Positions 21,701 to 32,118 of a stretch of DNA of 36,456 nt are shown here, one piece after another (positions within the stretch are counted from its first letter, which is position 1; each line of letters begins with the position of its first letter). The stretch is from Apiotrichum sp. Y4204 (taxonomy: Eukaryota; Basidiomycota; Tremellomycetes; Trichosporonales; Trichosporonaceae), in NCBI GenBank assembly GCA_025531455.1, contig JAMYHL010000147.1:1-36456 (forward strand). The letters are read 5' to 3'. The notes beneath the pieces are model-generated. The model made no database searches, had not been told where the DNA came from, and was given only the letters and a program-made list of their open reading frames with translations. Both the position numbers and the translations under genes were made by a program.

Positions 21701-24184
21701 CAGGCGTGCCGCCGGGCATTTGCCGATGCTGCAGCTACTACTTCCGCAACCGTGTCGCCGACAGTAACGCCCCGTGGATCTATGTCGATGGACACAGGTC
21801 ACACCACGCCGTGGCTCGAAGCGTCTGGTATGTGGAGCTCGACGGACAGTGTCGCCGACCTGGTCGCAACTCCCTCGTGTCTGTCGCCCCTTGCGCTGCA
21901 GATCAACCCCATGACGGAGTTGGTCTCACTCGATCCCAAGGCACTGCTCTCCCCGCCGGCCAATGACATGATGGTGCTCGACACAGTGCTCTCGCAGGCG
22001 GATATTGACGCAGCAAATGCAATCCTCCCTCCTCCGCAGGTAATGCCACCGCAAACGTTCCCGCAGCTGGCACCGCAGCCGCCGCCGATCCCTCAACAGC
22101 AGCAGCCGCCTAACCAGCAAGCGCAGCCTCAGGCGATTCCGCCGCCCGCTCCGGAGAAACAGCGCAGCATATCCACGTCGCCCAAGCTATCCATGTCACC
22201 CAAGGCGACCAAGCGTCCAATCTCGCGGGAGCCAAAGAAGATAGCCCCCAAGCAGATACTTCCACGTCCTGAGCCGGCAGCGGCGGCGGCAGCTGCAGCC
22301 CGTCCTCTAAAGCAGAAGTCGCGGTCAGTTCCTACCGCGGCATCTGCTCCTGCTGCGCCGGGAGCCGCTGCTGCTGCTCCTGCTTCCATTTCGGGCTCCG
22401 CGCCAAGTGTTTCCACCGCTCCGACCGCTGCTCCCACCAAAGCGGCGAACGCGCCTCCTACGTCGGCACCGGCAGCAACATTAGCTCCCGCTCCGGTTCC
22501 AGTTGCTCCCAGGCCTGGCCCCACTTTGGCACCAGCACCAGCACCTACGCCTGCTGCGGCTGCGGCTGCGGTTGCTATTGCTCCTGCCAAGGCTGCTCCT
22601 CTGGCACCTAAGGCCCCTGCTCCGGCCCCCTTGAAGGCTCCTGTGCTGGCACCGGCACCAGCTCCGGTACCGACACTGGCACCGGCGCCAGCGCCATCGG
22701 CAACTGCCCAAGCTGCCGCCTCCCCCAAGGTCCTCGCGCCTGCGCCCAAGCCAGCCGCACCAAAGCCGGCAGCACCCGTAGTGACACCTGCCACTGTGCC
22801 GGCTGTTGCGCCCGCGTCTGCGCCAACGGCTGCAGCTAGTCCGGCACCGACCCCGGCCGCTAAGCCTGCGCCGAAGCCGATGACTGAGCTTCCCATAGCC
22901 TCGCACAACGCCTCTATCGCGGTTGCTCTGCCTCGCGGTACCACCACCGCGAAGCCGGGTCCCAACGGTTCTGCCCCGAAAACTGTTCTTACGCCCGTGC
23001 CCATTCCTGCTGCCTTGAAAGGGCTGCCAGTGATGGCCCCTGCACCTCCACCGCCTGCGCCCCGACCCGCGGCTCAGATCCCCGTTCCTAGGGCTGCTGC
23101 AGCCTCTGCCCCTCCGGCAGCTGCTGGTCCCGCATCTGGGCCCGCGCGTCCACAAGCACCGGTGCAAGCATCTGCACCTGCGCCCACTCCAGCAGCGTCT
23201 ACTGTTTCCGCAACCCCCACGCCGCGCACGATATCGCCCGTGGCTCGCACTGCCACTGCTTCGCCTGCCACCACTGCCTCGAGCACATCGAGCAACCCGT
23301 CCACCCCTGCGTCGCGCTCCTCTACTCCGTCCTCGTCTGGTGCCAACACGAAGCGTCTCCTCCCCGGCATTGATGCCTGTGTCATCGACAATCTGCCGTG
23401 CTACTCGCATGTCTACGAGCTCCCGAACTCGAATCGGTGCACTGTCCTCCGCAGATTAGACACCGACTTTGTAAACGGCACAGCGCTTCTTACCGCTATC
23501 GGAATCTCGCCGGAGAAGCAAGTTGAGATCCTGCAGACACCAGGCCCGACGATTGCGTCCCACCGCTCCGTGCCTCTGATCTCACCGCAGGGCCAGCAAC
23601 ACGCAGCCGGCGTGCCTGGAGTCTGGATCCCCCTTGTGACCGCTCGCGAGTTAGCGCGCAAGTTTGGTCTTCCGGACAACAAGCTCCTAGCGAACATTCT
23701 GCGCGAGGATCTCTTCCAGTTATTCAAGGAGCTTGCCGGCATCTCGCTGAAGCACACGACGTCGACCGAGTTTGGCATGCCGTTCGTCACGCAGCCCCAC
23801 CCGCGCAGGCCTGTTCCAGGAGCTCGCCCCGGCCAGGTTGGCCAACCCGGAAAAGGACCGCTCGTGCGTGCACCCGTCAACCCACCCGAGGGCGTGCCGC
23901 AGGCAAAGCGCCGTCGCTCGACTGTCGGGCAGGCGCCGCCTGTCCCGCATCCCAATGCCGTTCGGCCGCCGCAAGCCGGACCACCCGTTGCCCCTCGACC
24001 TGCCGCCGCGCGCCCCGTCGCACGCGCCCCGATTGCTGCCCAGGCCGCCACTGGTCCTGCGAAGGTGCAGCCTGTTCCCGTGCAGCCTGCCCCCGCCGCC
24101 ACATCTCTCGCCCCTGGTGCGATCGCTCAAGCACCGCAGGCCGCTCTCGCCCGCCGTACGCGTGCGAGCATCGGTGCCAAGTGA
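18762..24184 (+). CDS. Large nuclear regulator: GDS1-like winged helix plus APSES/KilA-N-like domain
   Basis: Two exons, 18762-19181 and 19322-24184, give 1760 residues; the 140-nt intron is phase 0 (GTGAGT...TTACCAG). Residues ~120-245 (DEVLMAICSACAAV, SPSELASIAFEHGWLRPPS, MIQNALRMHISRC, then GPVWYLSP) resemble the winged helix of Gds1-type fungal proteins. Acidic Ser/Asp stretches, a charged helix (EEEYRAQKRAQAEENRRRW) and about 360 residues of Ala/Pro repeats (~1122-1480) follow. Near residues 1483-1629, CTVLRRLDTDFVNGTALL and GVWIPLVTARELARKFG fit an APSES/KilA-N fold as in Mbp1, Xbp1 and Bqt4. A basic KRRRS near 1665 may be a nuclear signal. DNA binding is inferred from both domains. The ATG at 18762 is the first after more than 1 kb of ATG-free sequence. 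Confidence 0.8.
22267..23340 (+). repeat. Ala/Pro-coding low-complexity tract
   Basis: Within the large regulator, gct/gcc/cct/cca codons dominate for about 360 residues, giving APAPAP-like sequence. The tract stays in frame and creates long spurious frames on the minus strand, including one at 22129-23004. Such tracts are probably flexible linkers between the charged centre and the APSES-like domain. Confidence 0.75.
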
Positions 24185-25144
24185 TCAAACCCTGTGAATA
24201 TTGTGGAATACCTTTCATCATCACCCCACTCTGAACGATCCGGCCGCCGTGCCACCCCACATCAGCACTGTCCGCCCCGCCCACGACCCGAGATTGCAAA
24301 CAAATTATTATATATATTACCCGGGCGGGAAAGAAGAAGAAGAAACGAAAGAAGGGAAGACAAGCGAAAGAAAGAAGGAAAGCAAAGAAGAAGAAGGAAA
24401 AGAAAGCGGAAATGAACAGTGCTCTTGTTGGGGCTGAAGAAATCGACCAAAACGATTTTAAAACTTGAAAGCCAACAGCGACCGACAACGACAACCACGG
24501 CTTGTAGCTCGTAGTTGATAGAATCGCCGGTCCGGCCTATGTAGGCTGTGTTGTATGCCCGCCAGGGCCCCATGCATCATGCTTTGCCTGGGATCGATGA
24601 GAGCATTTCAGTATGTGGATGGAGGTCGACCGCCATTGTGTGCTTGTGTTGGGACGGATCTCGGACCGACCATCCGATGTGTGGTCGTGTGAGTCGATCT
24701 CTCGGCCCGAGCCTGGAATGGTCCCGTGCGGTGTGTTACCATGTGAACAGCGGGGATGGAGCACAAGTCGATTCACATGGATGCATGCTCTTCATACTGT
24801 ACTCTTACTACTAATACTCGATTCGGCGCACTAACGGTTCTCGATGGGGATACACTAACTACTCGGCCCGCTGCCCGGATGGGGCAACGGGACAACAACA
24901 GCTGGCAGCAATGGAAACGCGTGGCAATGACTTGGGCCTTTGATACTACTCGATAACAGTGGGATGGCAGGGCGATCGCAGGGGGGTATGTGGGTTGGCT
25001 GTGACAGTGACAGGCTGTGACAGTGACAGGTATCGACAATGACAAGCGGGCTCTCGTCGCTCTTCAGATTTCGTCTCTTCTTCATGCGTAAACATCCGAA
25101 TCTGGTCGTCCGATTCCGGTCGTCCGATTCCGGTTCCGTTCCGA
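24185..25144. other. Convergent intergenic region with repeats
   Basis: This lies between the stop of the large regulator and the preferred stop of the cysteine-rich gene. An AT-rich tattatatatatta patch near 24304-24319 is a plausible 3' end element. It is followed by a purine run (gaagaagaag type, ~24325-24410). A perfect 16-bp tandem duplication lies at 24999-25030. If the last intron of the minus-strand gene is not spliced, its coding sequence would extend to 24946. Confidence 0.5.
24999..25030 (+). repeat. Perfect 16-bp tandem duplication
   Basis: Two identical copies of ctgtgacagtgacagg are adjacent (24999-25014 and 25015-25030). Each copy contains a gtgaca/gtgaca half-repeat. It lies just downstream of the cysteine-rich gene, or within its readthrough extension. 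Confidence 0.8.
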
Positions 25145-27176
25145 TTAGCGGCGGCGGGGCACGCGCAGGGCAACTGGTGTGAGCTAATGTGGTCCCGGAG
25201 CAGCTCACTGTGCATGCCGTTGTCCCTCGCATCGCGCCTCCTCTCCTTGCGCTCGGGAGTCTTGTCCTCTCCGCGAAGCGCCTCCTGGCTCGCAACATAC
25301 ATCCCCCACAGCGGTTCGGGGACGGCGCAGCCCATGCGCGGACAGCGCGTGCCGTGGTGCGGGCCAAAGCACGCGCAGTGCGTCGCGTGCTTGGCGCGCT
25401 TGAGCGCGCGGCTGCGCTTGTCGCCGTATCCCAGCAGCGAGACGATGGGGTCGTCGTAGTGCACCAGGCCCTTTGTCATGGCCTCCTCAACGTTGTCGGG
25501 GTGCAGCGGGCAGCAGCGCAGGCAGAAGGCGCGGCGCGTCCAGTCTGGTGTGAGTGATCGATTATGGGATCCGATAACAGCTACGACACACGACCGACAG
25601 CTGCGGGTACTCACTACAAAGACCGCAATAGTCACAGTACCAGTCTCCAGGGTCGCCGAGTGCAGAGCGGCTCTGCACCTCGGGGGCGTCGGTGTGGCGA
25701 GGCAGACGGCAGTTGGGGCTATTGTGAGAACAAGAGATGGGGAGGACGCACCGGACACAAACGGGGCGCGAGGCGGGGTTACTCGCGCTGCAAAGACAGG
25801 CTGATGTCAGCTGTCATCTCCTGCCCCGCAGCTTACTCCAATCATCCTCTCCCTCCTTGTCCTTCACGACAAGCAACGCGACCAGGCGGGGGTCAAGCCC
25901 ATCAACACCAGGGAACGGGTCGGGGGTGAGGAGCTCGAAGCTGGAGCGAGTTGAGCCGCTGCCGATGGGCGAGATCTCCGCGGGTGAGGGCCCGTCCAAA
26001 ACTTCCCCACTAGACCGGCGACTATCGGTCTGCTTCACAGAACGCCCAGCACCAGGGGTCGCGTTTCCCCACATGCGAGTCCCGAGGGGTACCTCTTGGC
26101 CTGGGCTGTCGAAGCGCAGGGGGTTCTTGACGTAATACTCATCTGGAAGGTTGTGGAGGCTCGAGTTGAGGAACTCGGCGAAGGTGGCGGTGGCAGACTG
26201 CCTCGGGACGGGGGTTACGAGAACGGGTGCGGGTGCGGGCGCCGCGGCGGCGACAATGGTGCGCTGGGTCTCCCTGCTAGGTGAGTGATCAGGTCGAACT
26301 CAGCACCTACACGAAGAGACGAGCGTCACGGGCGGCGCGGTTGGCCTGCGCAGCGGAAATGGCGCTTTCAGGGCGGTGGCACCGGGTGCCAGTCTGTTCG
26401 GAATGGTACGCGGAGGCAGGAATGAGGTCGAACACCTGTGCGCGGGGCGCGAGGATGGGGAGAATTGTGCCGTCGCGATACATGGGAGGTTCGCCCAAAG
26501 GTACCCAGAGATGCGTGTCGTGTGTGCGGCGCGCGTAGAAGCGTTTGCGTTGCTGGGCAGCGACAATGTTGAAAAGCGTGAACTGCATAACTCCCCTGCG
26601 CTGCGAGGGGCTGTAGACTGACATGCTGCGAATGACGCCTACTGACGGGGCGGAGTGCGGAAGCGTCGGCGCGTCCCAGTAAGAACTGCGATTAGATACT
26701 GATATGCTGATAACGGAAGGCAAACAGGTGAAAAGGGCTACGGGTACACGGGTATGGTGCTCAACCACGTGATGCGGTGGCGAGGCGTGTGCGCCGTAAT
26801 GTGGCTGCGGTATGTGTAGGACAACATGAGCGGGGGAAGCCACCCATCAACCAAAGCTGGACTCGTCCGTGCGGTGCCATCGAGACGAGAGAGCATCCGG
26901 GATAACTACGACCTATCGGGGAAAGCAGAGAACAGAAGAGAGAAGAGGAAAGGGCTGGAAAGAGCGGAATAAACAGAACCAAATGGTACTGATGGAGGAA
27001 GACAAGCTGCCGACGCCGACGCCGGCGCCGGCGCCGACGCCACTCAATAACCATGATAAAAGCACTCACCGAATCTCCTCTGGAGTGTTGAGGCCGAGAA
27101 GGGTGCACAGCTCGCGCTCCTTAGCGTCGAGCGTGAGCTCTGGCGCCGCGTTCTCGTGGCGGGGAAGGGGTGGCAT
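25145..27176 (-). CDS. Cysteine-rich, probably zinc-binding protein of unknown family
   Basis: Seven exons on the minus strand: 27176-27070, 26685-26311, 26273-25837, 25800-25752, 25718-25615, 25544-25209 and 25173-25145, giving 478 residues with every junction in phase. The N-terminus is ordered-looking (LCTLLGLNTPEEIRSYWD, VGVIRSMSVYSPSQRRGV) and the middle is Ala/Pro/Ser-rich. Residues ~306-430 hold 14 cysteines, including CLC, CVRPNC, WYCDYCGLC, FCLRCCPLHP and HCACFGPHHGTRCPRMGC. The spacing suggests several zinc sites. I do not recognise the family. A distant likeness to the cysteine-rich MCSS region of EZH2-type proteins is a weak idea, and no SET domain is present. Introns of 33-37 nt break the cysteine region. 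The last intron (35 nt) decides between a short basic C-terminus and a longer end at 24946. Divergent from SYF2. Confidence 0.7.
27010..27041 (+). repeat. GC-only hexamer repeat inside an intron
   Basis: A run of ccgacg/ccggcg-type units lies within the 384-nt first intron of the cysteine-rich gene. It is self-complementary in part and could form a hairpin. I see no exon here. Confidence 0.6.
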
Positions 27177-28036
27177 TGTGTGGCGAGGCGTGTAGCCGTG
27201 GGAGGATGCAGCTGGTACCTCGATACAGGCTACGGGGGGGAGATGGGGATATGTGAAGCCTAGATGAAAGGAGATGGGGCAGGGATAGATAAGATGAAGA
27301 TGAGAATGAGGATGAGGATGAGGATGAGAGAGGTGAGAAAGGTGCGAGAGAGAGGGGGGTGTGTGGGAGAAAAGTACGGAGGGAAGAGGGGAGGTGAGTT
27401 GGATGAATGTACGATACAGATACGAGCGGAGGGGGGTGGGATGAAGAGTGATGGATTATGAGGGGATTGGGGATGGAGGGAAGACAGAAGGAAGGCATAA
27501 ATACAGCATACAGCTCATAACTGATGGCGGCAGCTGATGAAGGCGCGGCAGCAAGTCGTGAGGTCTGACAGTTGGCCGGCGTGCTCGGGGTGGAGAGGTG
27601 GTGTGTGTACGGGTTTTGCAGTTCTACCTTGCCCAGCGGGGTGGCCAGCGTCTTCCTCTCTCCTCGAAACTGTGGTGGTAGCAGCTTGCATCTCTTTCCG
27701 TGTGTTTATCGATGTTTTACAGCATCATCTACCATGCATTCTGCATTCTTCATCACCTGTATCTATCATCGTTCGAGCATCTGATGATGTTCTGAGACAT
27801 GCCAAGGTGCCACAAGTCGCCATGATCGCCACCACCCACGCATATCCCACGTGGAATTAAGTAACACTTTTCCATTCACCAATTCGCCACCGGTCCCGCC
27901 ATCCATTTCTGATGAGAACCAGTCTTGGACTGCTCGGTGTGTGTGTGTGCTCATTTGTCTCGTGAGCTCCATCTCTCCTCGCTCCTCGTTCTTCACATCC
28001 ACTCTCTCGCGGTCACCCCATCCGGCTCAACCCACG
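27177..28036. promoter_or_regulatory. Divergent promoter region, cysteine-rich gene/SYF2
   Basis: These 860 bp separate two head-to-head start codons. On the plus strand the part next to the minus gene is strongly purine-rich, with a gatgag-type repeat at about 27292-27328, meaning a pyrimidine-rich leader for the minus gene. The last ~120 bp before SYF2 are pyrimidine-rich on the plus strand and contain no ATG. No gene is seen inside. Confidence 0.55.
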
Positions 28037-29193
28037 ATGCCCCGCCGCCGTGACGAAAAGTCCGCCGCGCCGTCCCCGTCCCCGCGCCTCAGCCGGCGGC
28101 GGGCGGCCGAAGCTGCTGCTGCCGCGCCGCCCGTGAGCGAGGATCTGCCGGAGAGCGTGCAGGAGGAGAATGGCGATGAGGACGAGGAAGAGGCGGGAGG
28201 CGATGAGGAGGAGGAGCCGACAGAAGAGGCTGCCGAGGAGGAGGAGGAGGCGAAGAAGCCGACGATGGAGGACCGGCAGGCCAAGCTCCGCGAGCTGCGG
28301 CTGCGTATGGTGAGTGGCTACCTCTGGTGTCGCTATGTGTAACCACCAGATCATCTCCCTCTAGCAGGACTGACGCCCAGAACCAAAGCACCGCCGCGAA
28401 CCGACGCGACCTGATTGCGGACCACCAAAAGTCCAAGGTGACTGCCAAGGAGCTGCAGCGGCTGGAGAAGCAGCGCAAGCTCGCGCAGACGCTGCGGACA
28501 AAGGCCGAGGCGGCGGAGAATGGCGAGGACCTCGAGCGGCGCAACGCGTGGAAGTGGAGCATTGAGCAGAATGACCGCTGGGAGAAGAAGCAGGCTGCGA
28601 GCCGCGAGCGTAACGACGAAACCTATAATGGTGGGTAGTCTGGGTCTTGTGGTCGATCACCTCATCCACTTCCACATTTGCGTGTACTAATACCCAGACG
28701 AGCAGCACACGGCCCACAAGCGGTACGACAAGGCGGTGCGCAACACCAAGGTCGACCTCGTGGGCTACTCGCGGCAAAAGGAGAAGGCGCTGGGTCTTGC
28801 GCCGGGTACGCTCGTGCCGCTCGGCACGTCGAGCGACCAGCTTGCCGCTGCCGGCCCGTCCAAGTCGGCAGAGGAGGACCTGTACCGCGACCGCGACACG
28901 CTCGCTTATGGTGACAGCAAGCCGAGCGACGACGCGATTGACCGCGTGATTGGCAAGATTAACAAGGAGTGCGTGACTGACAAGAACAAAGCTGACGGCA
29001 GCATGGGCGGGCGCAAGAAGAAGAAGCGCGAGGACGCAGAGGAAGAGGTCAATTACATCAACAAGCGCAACAAGGTGTTCAACAAGAAGGCCTCGCGCTA
29101 CTTTGACAAGTACACGACCGAGTACGTGACTTGCATCTAGCCGCGCTGACACACAGGATTCGTGCAAACCTCGAGCGGGGTACCGCCCTCTGA
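28037..29193 (+). CDS. SYF2: Pre-mRNA-splicing factor SYF2
   Basis: Four exons, 28037-28309, 28381-28630, 28698-29121 and 29157-29193, give 327 residues; S. cerevisiae Syf2 has 215. The N-terminal ~85 residues are a basic then strongly acidic tail (EEEEPTEEAAEEEEE) not typical of the core family. The SYF2 core follows: AANRRDLIADHQKSK, helical RNAWKWSIEQNDRWEKK, YDKAVRNTKVDLVGYSRQKE, and near the end NYINKRNKVFNKKASRYFDKY. A 35-nt intron (GTACGT...ACACAG) hides the final exon; joined, it gives the conserved ending TEIRANLERGTAL and TGA at 29191. Without that splice the frame would end at 29140 and lose the motif. Syf2 is a subunit of the Prp19-associated (NineTeen) complex in activated spliceosomes. 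It is tail-to-tail with the NOL8-like gene, 156 bp apart. Confidence 0.92.
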
Positions 29194-29349
29194 GCGTAGA
29201 TTGTATCATTGGAAGACTGAGATTTGTGTGGTGTGCGTCTGGTGAGCGTTTGTGTGAGAGTGAGAGTATGAGAGTAGCATAGGCAGGAGAGTCCATGCAA
29301 CGACATAATGATACTGGACGAGATCGAGAAAGTGCAAAATACATTATCA

Positions 29350-32118
29350 CTACTCGGCGTCGTCCCCGCCCCGGCGGCGGCGGTGCTTGACCGCCTCGCG
29401 GTGCTTGCGCTTCCAGCCGCGCGTAAGCTCGAGCCGACGCGCCTCCCAGCGTGTCCGCATCTCGGCGTCCGTCTCCGCCGCCCAGAACCCATCGCGCTTC
29501 TTGGCCGCGACCGGCGTGCTGTTCGCGCCCGTCTGCGCAAAGCGTCCAAACCTCTGGGGATGCGTGTGGGAGGGGTTGAAGCCCTGGTGCTGTCCCCACT
29601 CTTCCTCCTCTTCTTGCTCCTCCTTCTCCTCCTCCCTCTCGGGCTCGAGGACACTTTTCGCCTCGCCGCGCCGCGTCTCGCGCCCAATCAGGGGGAAGAA
29701 GCGCGGAAGGCTCGCGTCCGGGACAAACGTGCTCTTCACTATGGGGGCGAGGAACTCGAGCTGCGGCGCCGGCGCGTCGGGGAGCGGAATGTCGAGCGTG
29801 TCGTCCAGCTCCAGGTCGCCTGCGATTGCGCCGAGGGAGAAGCCGGCGCTGGGGGCGGGAGCTTCCGCAAAGAGGCTGCGAGGGGCGGTGGTGGCGAACA
29901 TGTCTTTTAGGGTTGCGGGGCCTGAGGCTGCGGGAGAGGTTGAGGAGGAAGAGGAGGAAGAAGAGGAAGAGTCTGAATCCGAGTCTGAAGAATCAGAGTC
30001 AGAGTCAGAGTCAGAGTCAGAATCAGAGTCCGAGTCGGAGTCCGAGTCAGACGAGTCTGAATCATCGGAATCAGAGCTGTCAGACGAAGACCCCTCCTCG
30101 TCCTCGTCCTTATCGCCATCCTTGTCGTCGCTCTTCTTGTCGTTGCTCTCCTTCTCCCCCTTCTTCTCATCATCATCGGCCTTGTCGCTAGCGCCGTCGT
30201 CGTCACTACCAGAGTCGCTTGACGAGCTGGAAGAGTTCGACGAGTCCGAGCCGGAATCCGACGACGAGCTGCTTGAGCTTCCCGACGAGCTACTGGAGCC
30301 TCCGGCGCTTCCGGAACTACTAGACGATTCCCCGTCGCTGTCGGTCCCTTCCGCGTCCCCGGCCTCACTGGAGCTCGATCCAGAGCTCGAGCTAGATTCC
30401 TCCGGTAGGGGCGGGAGGTCAATCTCGCCGGCCTCGGGAGCCTGCGGCGCCTCGTCCTCAACAGCCACCTCCTCCATCTGGACGTGCACCCCGGGAGTCT
30501 CGGGACTCGGCGCCGCCGCGCGCGGCACCTCCATCTCAGGATCCTCCGCGGCCTGCGGCTTCATGGCCGAGTAGTCGTCGTCGTCGCTGTCCTCGCTGAA
30601 GCCGGCCCACTCGTGGGCGCCCTGCTTGGGTCCGGCGTCGGTGCTCCCCAGCAGTCCGGAGAGGACGCCAAGCGTGCTGTTCCGTTCCGCGACGGCGGCG
30701 GCGCGCAGCGGGGCTGGGACGGATATCGCGGCTGGAACGGGAGGGGGAGAAGGCTCGGACGGGGTGGCCTCGGGTTCTGAGCCCTCAGTGGAGGGGTTGG
30801 AGACGGGAGACTCGGGCTCCGTAGTGGCTTCTTCCTTGTGTCCCTCGACAGTGTCGTCCTCCTCCTCATCCTCAGTCTCGTTCTCGTCCTGGTCCTCGTC
30901 CTCTTCTTCATCCTCCTCAACTTCCTCGTCCTCTTCAATCTCCGCCTTGCGAGCGGGGAAGAGCGGCGAGGACGCCCCGGCCTCCTGTGATGTCGCAGCA
31001 ACTTCACGGGCGGGGAAAAAAGGTGAGCTTGCGCGCTCTCGGGCAGGGAAGAGTGGTGAGTCAGCCCGCGTTGGGAACATGGGCGAGTCGGAGCGCGCGG
31101 GGAACATGGGCGAGTCGGACCTTGCCGGGAACATTGGTGAATCAGACCCCTCACGATGGGGGAACAGTGCGTCGTCGTCGTCGCTCTCCATCTCGCTTTC
31201 CATCTCGCTCTCCTCGTACTCTTCAGCAATGGCGGGACGACGGACGCGGACCTCGAGGCTCTCGTCGCCGCGCCGCCACCAGCCGAGGAGGACGCGGCCG
31301 TTCTCGTCCTCGAGCTCCTGGTCCTCCTCGTCCGCATCGACAAACTCCCACTCGCCCTGCGGGTCCTCAGCCTCGCCGGAGAGGAGAACGTGGCTCGCAC
31401 CCCACCTCCGAGGGTCAAGAACGCGGCGCAGCGCGCGCGCAGGCGGGCGTGCACCCGCCCGCGCCTTGATCGGAATCGGATGCGTCGGGCGCATTGCCAG
31501 GGGCCGGATGAGGTGTCCGTCTGCCTGAATCCAGAACTGTCGTCAGAACCTTCTCTGGAAATTATGCACCTTGCTATGCCGCTTGACTGTCTCGGGGGTA
31601 ACGAGGCGCATGTCCTGCGCGTGCTTCGCGCCATTCACTGCCGCGAGCCGCCGGAGACGCTTGTGCTGCCGCCGCGCCTTGTCCACTGGTGCCGGACGTC
31701 TCTGCTGCTCGAGCCTGTTGTGAGTTTACGAGTAAGGAGTCAAACTCACTTAATGTCCCAGCGTGGCTTGGCCTCCGCGAGGCGCAGCTGCGTGCCGCGC
31801 CACGTTGCGCCGGACATGATGTTGAGGCCTGGGGTCAGCGCGGTGCGGGAGAGGGCACGTACATTTCCGGAGCTGCTGGGGCGTGCTCTCAAGAGTGAGG
31901 AATGCAAATGGGCGCGGCTGTCCTGTTTATCAGAATTGTGCTTGCAGAATAGTGCTTGAGGACAAGGCCCCCAGCTCCAACTCACCGAGCGCATCGAGCC
32001 CCACCTCGTCGATTGAGGTGACAGTGCCAAAGGAGCGAAAGCGGTCGCGCAGGTGGTCGGACGTGATTTGCGGCGTAAGCCCGCCAATGTGCAGGCGTGT
32101 CGTTACCGTTTCGCCCAT
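29350..32118 (-). CDS. NOL8: NOL8/Nop8-like nucleolar RRM protein
   Basis: Five exons on the minus strand: 32118-31986, 31922-31863, 31828-31750, 31714-31570 and 31524-29350, giving 863 residues. An N-terminal RRM spans about residues 7-85, with RNP2 LHIGGL (9-14) and RNP1 QPRPFAFL (46-53). A basic stretch (RRQHKRLRRL) follows. The acidic middle carries six SDSPMFPAR-like repeats and then a very long Ser/Asp tract. The C-terminus contains LPRFFPL and a basic end (RGWKRKHREAVKHRRRR). RRM first, acidic middle and basic tail fits NOL8/Nop8, which acts in early 60S subunit assembly in the nucleolus. The RRM assignment is firm, the orthology less so. An in-frame ATG at 32226 exists upstream; 32118 is chosen because the RRM begins just after it. 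Divergent from NSE1. Confidence 0.75.
29935..30360 (-). repeat. Ser/Asp-coding low-complexity tract in the NOL8-like gene
   Basis: Repeated tcc/gac-type codons encode long SDSDSD and SSSSS runs for more than 100 residues, interrupted by a Lys/Asp/Glu patch. The tract produces a long false frame on the opposite strand. Acidic serine tracts like this are common in nucleolar chaperone-like proteins and are potential casein kinase 2 targets. Confidence 0.75.
30951..31155 (-). repeat. Six SDSPMFPAR-type peptide repeats
   Basis: Three near-identical copies (SDSPMFPAR, SDSPMFPAR, SDSPMFPTR) are followed by ADSPLFPAR, SSPFFPAR and SSPLFPARK at growing spacing. The invariant core is SP-x-FPxR. DNA copies of 27 bp are well conserved in the first three, which suggests recent unit duplication. 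Confidence 0.8.

Noticed and set aside
22129..23004. 291-codon minus-strand frame rich in Gly and Ala
   Set aside because: Mirror of the Ala/Pro repeat in the large regulator; GC-rich codon repeats suppress stops on the opposite strand.
29387..30574. 395-codon plus-strand frame rich in Glu and Ser
   Set aside because: It is the antisense of the Ser/Asp tract of the NOL8-like gene, where repeats keep the other strand open.
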